Positions 58,401-64,000 of a stretch of 64,000 nucleotides of DNA are shown here, one piece after another. The stretch comes from Cenococcum geophilum 1.58. Lineage: Eukaryota; Ascomycota; Dothideomycetes; Gloniales; Gloniaceae. Location of the stretch: the NCBI GenBank assembly GCA_001692895.1, contig KV748236.1:992241-1056240 (forward strand). The letters run 5' to 3'. How positions within the stretch are numbered: the stretch's first letter is position 1; each line of letters starts with the position of its first letter. A model generated the notes under the pieces. It saw nothing but the letters and a program-made list of their open reading frames with translations. It did not search any database and was not told the DNA's origin. Made by a program: the position numbers and the translations under genes.

Positions 58401-60083
58401 AAAACCTTCATCCCATTCAATCCGTTCCCAATCAATGTGAACGGCAAGTTGGATCGACTGGAGCTGCGCCACTATGGTACCAGCCTCACGTTGCAGGAGC
58501 TGATGGACTTCAACAATGGTGTCTCTCCGGACCAGCTTTGGTCCCCCCTTGAGCTGGGCGAGGAAATCGCTCGCCAAATTAATGAGAAACTTGTGGAGAT
58601 AGTTGCAGGGAGTGATACACAATTCGCCGAAAAATTGCGAGGGAGAGACGTTGTGCTGGCACATACGGGCCTAGATTCAATCCGAACGATTTCACTAGCT
58701 TCATTCGTAACGAAGACGTTCGGTGTAAAGATATTTGTGGGGAGATATACAGCCAACAATGTGACGGTTCGAGATATTGCGCGGGCTGTTAAAGACATGC
58801 AGGCGCAAGGGGATGAGGGCCTAGAAGAAGAGCACCGGGATCTTTGGTCTGATTACACTGCTCTCAATGTCCAATTGCGCAAGCAGCCAATCTCAAAAGG
58901 TCATGATCGAACGGAAAATGATATCAGAACCGTGCTGGTTACCGGGGCCACAGGATTCTTGGGCATTCAGATCGTCAGGGATCTTCTAACTCGCTCACAC
59001 ATTCAAAAAGTCATCGCGCTGGTGCGGGCTCAGGACGAAAGACATGCTAGAAAGCGTATGCTTAGCTCAGCCAGGGTTGCGCGGTGGTGGTCTCCGAAGC
59101 TTGCGTCATGCTTAGAGGTGTGGGTGGGCGACCTGTCGAAGACGAAGCTCGGCCTAAATCAAGATCAGTGGGCGCGCTTGGAAGGCTCAGCTAGTGACCG
59201 CGAGCAAAGGGTTGATGCCATCATCCATAACGGCGCAGTCGTCCACTGGGACAGCAGCTATGAGAGTCTAAGAGCGGCAAATGTGCTTAGCACCACGCAG
59301 CTGCTATTTCTGACAGCACAGACACCGTCCATCCTGGCATTCACATTCGTTTCTGGTGGTGACATGCTTTCGGATGATCAAGACGACAAGGAGAATGCCG
59401 AGGAACTCAGCACGGCCAGCGGATACAGCCAGACTAAGTTCGTCTCGGAGCTGTTAGTCAAGAGCTTTGCACAGCGCCAACCGTTTACTAACCGCGCTGT
59501 CTCCATCGTCAAACCCGGCTGGATCGTTGGCACCGCCGCCGAGGGCGTCTCTAATACCGACGACTTCCTTTGGCGTGTCGTCGCCGGCACCGTCCGCTGC
59601 GGCGGTTACAATTCCAATGGGCGCTCCATGTGGATGAACATCGCCGGCGTAGACCAAGTCGCTGCTATCGTTGCTGATAAGTGCCTGCTCATTCGGCCCC
59701 AGGACGCGCCCATGACGCGGTTACTAGATGGCCTGACGGTCGGCGAGTTCTGGAAGATAGTGCTGGAAAGTCTAGGTATGAGTCTACGCCCGATGCGCCT
59801 GCTGAAGTGGATCGATGCGCTGCGAAAGGGCGTCGAGGAGACAGGCCAGAATCATCCGATGTTCCCTGTCATGCACTGGCTTGAGGCGCTCGATGGGAAT
59901 TTGGGAGATGATGAGCCGATGGCTTTTGAGCCGCGCTTACGGAAGGAGGAGATTGTATCTGCGATTAAAAAGAGTGTTGAGTATTTGGCTAGTATTGAAT
60001 ACTTGGCGGCTGAAGAGGGGGCGATGGGGGAGGAGGGTATACCTGTTTTTAAGCGTACAGGCATATCTACACGATCATTGTAG
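55485..60083 (+). CDS. NRPS part 2 (C-A-T-reductase), 5' truncated
   Basis: One frame is open from 55455 to TAG 60083, but it contains no ATG before the C domain's first motif, so the 5' end looks broken. It starts LLSDHKLRELASVANATVQ, which resembles the last helix of a T domain plus linker. Then come a C domain (IYPCTSLQEG; GHALYDG in place of HHxxxDG, second His kept, about 56024); an A domain with FTSGSTGTPKG (about 57400), YRTGDLGRF and NGKLDR; and a T domain with HTGLDSI (about 58670). A thioester reductase follows, with TGATGFLG (about 58945) and catalytic YSQTK (about 59425). The reductase would release the chain as an aldehyde or alcohol using NAD(P)H. A tentative substrate code is DVTWMGCGWK. 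The A domain resembles that of NRPS part 1 closely. Confidence 0.88.
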   Translation: MCFLLSDHKLRELASVANATVQAEEKLGPFSLIQSLELETQLRKEAAAQCAVDDSRIRNIYPCTSLQEGLMASSQKKLGAYAAQWVFTVPPKVGKEAFRALWEKVSQSYDILRTRIMRIETTGSFQVILDQEVSWQNIINLEEYLNHDREQPMGYGEPLCRYAMAKQGSRNEPQKMVWTIGHALYDGYTLRMIFAAINAFHSDAASPITTPFDRFIKHLQTVDEVATKTYWQTQFSDRPPATFPALPSSTYKPLAKSTLQTKITFSPSPALNTTLPNVLRAAWGLLVGHYSNDDDVVFGVTLSGRNAPVQSIEKIVGPTLTTIPTRIQLPRGQSLQDWLAAIQRQATDMIPYEQTGLSKIKSYGKACQNACEFQNLIVIQSAPEIYSDEDGIIQLEENMGDVAYFNDYALMVSITLNSTGAEVVASYDDVVLDEKQIKRLARHFEHLLNEICSSSLERPVESLRHINQSDMKELEHWNKDVPPAERICLHDLIKPSMAKYPHSPAVESWDGCLSYSKLDELSSRLASCLIERGVKPETVVPLCFEKSVWAVVALLGVLKSGGAFAFLDPKHPPARQKVVLGKVHASIILTTKKYHHLFDNTRYQLLVVDSELFSTVGDADSFPSTGTQPGSMAYIVFTSGSTGTPKGIIHTHTSVSSSIIAHAPVLGINRDSRVIQFSAYTFDVIITEILATLMHGGVVCVPSDEERLGGGVAECLHRHGVNWAWLTPSFARLLKGKGQEITTLKTLMLGGEPLSAHDIEEWSKRLVLLNCYGVTEVQGWVVGNYSNGSQSKSATGFGVGTKVWILDTDRRPVPIGATGEIVFQSLTLAVGYLDDPAKTNQAFIDAPVWLSGANKGDKLYRTGDLGRFNSDGTIQVLGRIDLQVKIHGQRMELSEVEYHIKRHLPALSDAAAEVLTPAGEGATPMLVAFISLPPGYDERANGIRNDDSSPSKVLLRQLQSQLLNSLPYFMVPKTFIPFNPFPINVNGKLDRLELRHYGTSLTLQELMDFNNGVSPDQLWSPLELGEEIARQINEKLVEIVAGSDTQFAEKLRGRDVVLAHTGLDSIRTISLASFVTKTFGVKIFVGRYTANNVTVRDIARAVKDMQAQGDEGLEEEHRDLWSDYTALNVQLRKQPISKGHDRTENDIRTVLVTGATGFLGIQIVRDLLTRSHIQKVIALVRAQDERHARKRMLSSARVARWWSPKLASCLEVWVGDLSKTKLGLNQDQWARLEGSASDREQRVDAIIHNGAVVHWDSSYESLRAANVLSTTQLLFLTAQTPSILAFTFVSGGDMLSDDQDDKENAEELSTASGYSQTKFVSELLVKSFAQRQPFTNRAVSIVKPGWIVGTAAEGVSNTDDFLWRVVAGTVRCGGYNSNGRSMWMNIAGVDQVAAIVADKCLLIRPQDAPMTRLLDGLTVGEFWKIVLESLGMSLRPMRLLKWIDALRKGVEETGQNHPMFPVMHWLEALDGNLGDDEPMAFEPRLRKEEIVSAIKKSVEYLASIEYLAAEEGAMGEEGIPVFKRTGISTRSL

Positions 60084-60261
60084 GATGTGGTATCTTTTTG
60101 TTTGTTAAAAAGAAAGTTATATCTATGCAAGCATCTCTAAGGATTTTTGAGAATTTGATGACATTTTGAAATTTTTTCTAAGATAGAGTGACCGCCCAGA
60201 TCGTGCACGGCCCTGCACCGTGCACACTCTGAAAATTTCAAAAATCAATTATTCAACAACC
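60084..60261. other. 3' flank of NRPS part 2 with a short hairpin
   Basis: An 8-bp stem (GTGCACGG ... CCGTGCAC, about 60203-60225) with a 7-nt loop lies 120 bp after the stop. It could be one end of the transposase relic that follows. Confidence 0.4.
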
Positions 60262-60573
60262 ATGAACTCAATTGAGGCCGCTCTTGAAGCGTTAAAGTTA
60301 CAGAAATCTCCTAATTACACTAGGACTACAAAGGAATTTGATATCAACCGTACAACGCTATCGCGCCGCCACAGACAGATCACCTCTGCGTACGGTTCTG
60401 CGTACGATCGTACGATGGCTCCACATACAGTATTAACCCCCTCCCCCCCAAACGAGCTACCTCAATTACCTAATTTTAAGCCACGCTTATTAAAACAATA
60501 TTTTATTAAATCTATTTCTAAAATAGAGTATATCTTAAAAACGAACTATATATTTAGAAATTTACTTTATTAA
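60262..60573 (+). pseudogene. Pogo-type transposase N-terminal fragment
   Basis: From ATG 60262 the frame reads MNSIEAALEALKLQKSPNYT, then TKEFDINRTTLSRRHRQIT, the helix-turn-helix (Psq/CENP-B type) start of fungal pogo/DDE transposases. After about residue 75 it becomes AT-rich and ends at 60573 without the CENP-B second half or DDE domain. It is a truncated, mutated relic. Confidence 0.7.
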
Positions 60574-60647
60574 GTAGGAAGGAAGACAAAAATATACCAT
60601 AAATAAAAAAATGGTTAGAAAAACCCGGTTTATTAATAATAAAAATA

Positions 60648-61284
60648 GGGCAGTGGTAAAGGGACACCCCCTAATTGATACACGGACATCCCCCAATTGA
60701 TACGCGGACACCCCCCACTAATTAAGTTTAGTTCTTTCCTGATTAAGCTAGAATATCACGTGAATTTAAGTTGTTTGCATCTGCATCGCGAAAATCAAAT
60801 TGTTAAAATATAATTGTAATACCTTGATTGCGCAGTACCCTATGAGGCGCCGCGTGAACGTATTTGGATGCTGCGACCTCTGCTTAATGTCTACGAACTG
60901 CCTCTGCGAGCATGCCAGTGATCGCGCCTGCGCCTGCGCCCGCGCCCGCGCCCGTCGCGCGCCCGTCGCGCGCCTATACCCAAAACATTACCTCGCAATT
61001 TGCCTTACCTATCCCCACCCCAGCCTCTAACTGTTGAGCGCCACCGGCCGCCTAGCTGGCTCTATTCGTGTTGATACATCGACTCGTCGCGAGCCATTAG
61101 CATTTAAACAGAATAACGCGTGGGCGAAGGCGCGGTCGAGGTCGCGTTCAGAAGCAAACAACTTAAATTCACGTGATATTCTAGCTTATTTAGGAAAGAA
61201 CTAAACTTAATCAGTGGGGGGTGTCCGCGTATCAATTGGGGGGTGTCCGTGTATCGATTAGGGGGTGTCCCTTTACCACTGCCC
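60648..61284. mobile_element. 637-bp MITE with 143-bp terminal inverted repeats, TA flanked
   Basis: The left repeat 60648-60790 and right repeat 61142-61284 are inverted copies with few mismatches, starting GGGCAGTGGTAAAGGGACAC. Both ends are flanked by TA (60646-60647 and 61285-61286), the duplication of Tc1/mariner/pogo elements. Each repeat contains direct copies of a unit of about 24 bp with GGACACCCCC and AATTGATAC. The 351-bp core is non-coding and has a GC-rich simple repeat at 60925-60975. The nearby pogo fragment suggests the family that could have moved it. Confidence 0.88.
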
Positions 61285-61286
61285 TA

Positions 61287-61511
61287 AAAATATATCTAGC
61301 GTGCTACGATTTTTACGCTAAATTAAAGAAACTAAAAATTATTAGTAAAATTTTATCTCTTTAAAAAAATTAATTTTTATTTTTTGTAGGCCTTTTAAGA
61401 GTATACTTGCTTTATATTAAAGTTTTAAATTTTAAAAAAAGCCATTTTATTGCTACTAAAATTGAGAAAACGTGTTAAAAATTGTCTCGCTTGGGGGGAG
61501 GCACGTTATAG
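61287..61511. other. AT-rich spacer
   Basis: It is strongly A/T-rich with homopolymer runs and may be the rest of the pogo-like relic. I see no gene. Confidence 0.4.
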
Positions 61512-61880
61512 CTACGTAAAGTATAGTAGATCAATTGTTCTCCGCCAGGCTCTCTCCGAAAATACGTATCCTTTCTTGTATGGAAATTGGGGACATCGAT
61601 TGCCATAAATGTGCTGAACTCCGTCTTTCGCGAGGAACGACTTTATGACTGCGTCGTGCCCTTTTATCGCGGCCATTGATCCTAATCGTCCATCACGGCT
61701 CAAGAGCAGGCCCGTTCTAGGGAATTTTCGGAGTACAGCTTCACAAAATACCGGGAGAGAGGGGTACTCTTTGAATGAGAATGGGAGAGGATCACGCAAG
61801 CCCAGATGATACTCAATAAATCTAGTAATACGTGTCGATCGGAAGACCAAAAGATAAAAAGAATGATGACTCTGTCTCAT
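61512..61880 (-). CDS. Hypothetical 122-aa protein, possible ankyrin-repeat remnant
   Basis: ATG 61880 to stop gives 122 aa in one frame. The stretch GLLLSRDGRLGSMAAIKGHDAVIKSFLAKDGV has the spacing of one ankyrin repeat (normally G-x-T-P-L-x-x-A-A-x-x-G-H-x-x-V-V-x-x-L-L). Nothing else is recognisable. It sits between transposon debris and the next gene and may be a truncated relic rather than a working gene. Confidence 0.4.
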   Translation of the reverse strand: MRQSHHSFYLLVFRSTRITRFIEYHLGLRDPLPFSFKEYPSLPVFCEAVLRKFPRTGLLLSRDGRLGSMAAIKGHDAVIKSFLAKDGVQHIYGNRCPQFPYKKGYVFSERAWRRTIDLLYFT

Positions 61881-62263
61881 TGCAAGTGGCTCTAGAGCCT
61901 CATTATATACACTAAGTAGATGGCAAGGACTGACGTCGACACCGACGTCAATTTGAAACTGTTACCTCATTGCCACTTTATCAATACTGAGACTAGCGGC
62001 TCTGCAGAGTCTTATGGTCCGGTGTAGATTGAGTAGGATATTGCCTGGTCAGCGGCTCATTTCGGATCCATGTAGCTCACTGGTCAATAAGGATGACCGA
62101 AGAGAAGATTAACAAAGGGACTTCAAACCACTATGCCTAGGAATAGCCGGACCCTTATACCATACTGGATATATAAAAATGCTAGTCCTAGCTTAGTATA
62201 CTTCGAAGTTCAGAGCCAGCATTTCTTGTACATCAACCTTGTGCAAAATTGGAAGTGAACACT
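61881..62263. other. Intergenic, no gene seen
   Basis: Sequence of ordinary composition, upstream of the 122-aa ORF and downstream of the 62264 gene. No repeat or conserved frame was found. Confidence 0.4.
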
Positions 62264-63433
62264 TTAACCTCCCCAACTCCCCACTGCCCTATTCATCCAC
62301 TCTTTCTCCAACCTCTGCGCACACGCCTTACAGACCTCCTGTCCACACACTGGAATATCGCATTGCCAAATTGTACCCTCAATATTGAGCCTACAAGCGT
62401 CACACTTAATCCGCACAGGCACGACCTCTTCATACCCCCTTGCATTAATCCGCCAAGCTGGTACACCATTTACAACTGCACCTCTAGGCAAGGACGAAAG
62501 ATTTAGTGAGCGGAAAATATGGCCGGAGGTGATGCAGTGGTGTTTACGATTCGGCCTGCCATTTTGATTCGCCGACGGCTCGGAATGGTCGGATTGATCC
62601 CGTGTGAGGTTCCTCTCCCTTTCCAACAGCGCCTCCCTTTCCAATAGCGCCTTTGCGTATGCTTTGCGCACCTCTGCCCTTGCCCTTGTCTCTGTCAAGT
62701 CCAGGAATTGGTTTTCGAGGGAGGATAGCGGACTCCGTGCTCTGCTGTCACCGCCATTGCCTGCATTCTCGTGCTTGCCAGGACTTCCGCTGTTTTCATC
62801 TCGATCGTCCACCCTCGTGTAAGACGTCCTAGCCTCCCTGCGCGCTGTCTTCGCCGCACACTGTCCTCCTTGCCCTGCTCCTCTCTTGGCTAACGGCCCC
62901 ACGCCATTGTGCTCCAGCAAAGCCTCCTCGCCTTCCCACGCACCATCCATAGATCTCATCGCTGTATTCCGAACCAGCGCTTTATTCCCAAAGTCTCTCA
63001 ACTGTCCTCCGAACCGCATGTTCATATTCCTATTCAGCCCCTCCAACTTCATGTAACCATGCGCCTTTATCTTTCCGGCTTGTACGAGCTTAGATTCGAG
63101 CTGCGAAAGCGCGATCTGCACCTTCCAATTCCCTACCCCACTCTCGTGAATTGTAGGTAAACTAGGAGCCTGCGCATTGGTTATAGCACAGCTTCCGGAC
63201 AATACGGGAGGATGAGACGTAGGCCAGGGCCGCGGCTCGGGCGTGAAGGGGTCGGCGGTCTGGTAGCAGAACCAGAGCTGTATGGGCCGCATGGTCAGCA
63301 TGGAGGAGATAGATATGGTGGTAGGCATGGTAGGTATGGATGCGGTGGTACGATTGGCAGAAGCAGGAGCGAGTTGGTGGAAGGATCCTTGAACTGTGAG
63401 ATGCGTCTGTACGAGATGTGTGCGCAAATACAT
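62264..63433 (-). CDS. Hypothetical protein with ZZ-like C-terminal cysteine cluster (about 389 aa)
   Basis: A single frame runs from a plausible ATG at 63433 to the stop at 62264. It is open somewhat further upstream but without a better ATG. The middle is charged and low-complexity and includes a helical stretch RKAYAKALLEREALLERERN that could form a coiled coil. The C-terminus has CDACRLNIEGTIWQCDIPVC and then CKACAQRL, a cysteine pattern like a ZZ-type zinc finger, preceded by VNGVPAWRINARGYEEVVPV. No enzymatic domain is visible. Such proteins are widespread and unnamed in fungi. Introns in the N-terminal part cannot be excluded. Confidence 0.6.
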   Translation of the reverse strand: MYLRTHLVQTHLTVQGSFHQLAPASANRTTASIPTMPTTISISSMLTMRPIQLWFCYQTADPFTPEPRPWPTSHPPVLSGSCAITNAQAPSLPTIHESGVGNWKVQIALSQLESKLVQAGKIKAHGYMKLEGLNRNMNMRFGGQLRDFGNKALVRNTAMRSMDGAWEGEEALLEHNGVGPLAKRGAGQGGQCAAKTARREARTSYTRVDDRDENSGSPGKHENAGNGGDSRARSPLSSLENQFLDLTETRARAEVRKAYAKALLEREALLERERNLTRDQSDHSEPSANQNGRPNRKHHCITSGHIFRSLNLSSLPRGAVVNGVPAWRINARGYEEVVPVRIKCDACRLNIEGTIWQCDIPVCGQEVCKACAQRLEKEWMNRAVGSWGG

Positions 63434-64000
63434 TTTAAAAAGAATGTGGAGTTGGGGGAAAGATGTGAAGTGAGTCAGTGAGTGAGAGGTTGTGAAGGCG
63501 TAAATGAATGGGAGAAGGATGACGTGGAAGAACAAGGACCCAGTAAAGGTATGCGAGATCTCATTGCACTGTTTAATATAGGAATTGTCATAGGTCAACT
63601 TCGTGCGCTATGCCGCTGAACCAGGAAACATTCTTCCAAAGCTCTTTATTGGCTACCCCTGCACGTTGAATGAGTACAACGGACTGATTGCGATAAAAGT
63701 GATATAAGGAAAAACTGCAAGAACCTGAGGGTATTCAGCGACAGCATTGGTTTCTCTTCTAACCCGAGACTCCATCGCAATGCGTCATTGAATAAGCTCC
63801 TCCCATAGACTAAAATCTTAAATTAAAAGTCATAAATCATGATAAAGACTTTCTTGGGGAAATGTACCAACGAATATGAAAGTACCCCAAGAATGTCAAA
63901 CACCTATGGATGTTCCTCGTCTTTATGATCTTTTGTGACACTCAAACGCGCGACCTGCTCCGTAACACCTCCACTTGCGCTCGTGGGCCGGCCGTGTTGT
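63434..64000. other. Right edge, no gene seen
   Basis: The likely promoter side of the preceding gene, with ordinary composition. No repeat, RNA gene or conserved frame was found. Confidence 0.4.

Noticed and set aside
60800..61030. 76-codon frame with an Arg/Ala repeat
   Set aside because: It lies wholly within the MITE core and arises from a GC-rich simple repeat.

Overview
This window comes from a filamentous ascomycete (Pezizomycotina; class not determinable here). Genes have short 49-67 nt spliceosomal introns, the right part holds fungal secondary-metabolite genes, and the left 27.4 kb is AT-rich, repeat-filled DNA with the marks of repeat-induced point mutation (RIP): transitions, TAG/TAA in place of CAG/CAA/TGG, and CpA to TpA changes.

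Region 1 (1-27430) is a nest of dead retrotransposons with no intact gene. I could delimit most layers. A 22.5-kb unit, called Gypsy-2 here (3422-25945), has 187-bp LTRs and a perfect GTACC target-site duplication. It sits in an older minus-strand Ty3/gypsy element. Inside it lie a minus-strand LINE (about 5.6-10.68 kb), a 3.0-kb non-autonomous LTR element called element D (15810-18819, TSD ATAAG), and a complete chromovirus called Gypsy-1 (18946-24906, TSD CATAG/CGTAG). A second Gypsy-1-family copy runs off the left edge. A solo LTR of element D (992-1148) has a perfect CTTAG duplication.

Region 2 (27433-35967) is a normal-GC block of four genes beginning abruptly at the repeat border: a five-exon DUF6594 membrane-protein gene, a three-exon 89-aa protein, a caspase-family (C14) protein with a large unknown C-terminal half, and a divergently transcribed 1194-aa TPR-CHAT protein with thirteen 45-aa repeats. 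Two caspase-superfamily proteases in a head-to-head pair, one with a repeat sensor array, look like a candidate fungal defence or cell-death module.

Region 3 (36580-37700) is decayed retroelement-like sequence.

Region 4 (37737-60083) is a biosynthetic gene cluster: NRPS part 1 (C*-A-C-T, minus), a Fe(II)/2-oxoglutarate oxygenase, a pyrroline-5-carboxylate-reductase-like imine reductase with an apparent frameshift, an MFS exporter, a Zn2Cys6 regulator and NRPS part 2 (C-A-T-reductase, plus). A P-TEFb-type cyclin gene and a GH43 fragment lie among them. The oxygenase plus imine reductase pair is the kind that makes methylated or hydroxylated proline from an aliphatic amino acid, and the terminal reductase predicts release as an aldehyde, alcohol or cyclic imine. 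NRPS part 1 stops inside its last T domain and NRPS part 2 starts, without an ATG, at what looks like the remaining end of a T domain. Fragments of one short repeat lie at both break sites. The simplest reading is one ancestral NRPS gene cut by a roughly 17.6-kb inversion. With the frameshifted reductase, this suggests a cluster that is broken or decaying.

Region 5 (60084-64000) holds a pogo-like transposase N-terminal fragment, a 637-bp MITE with 143-bp inverted repeats flanked by TA, a small orphan ORF and a hypothetical gene with a ZZ-like cysteine cluster.
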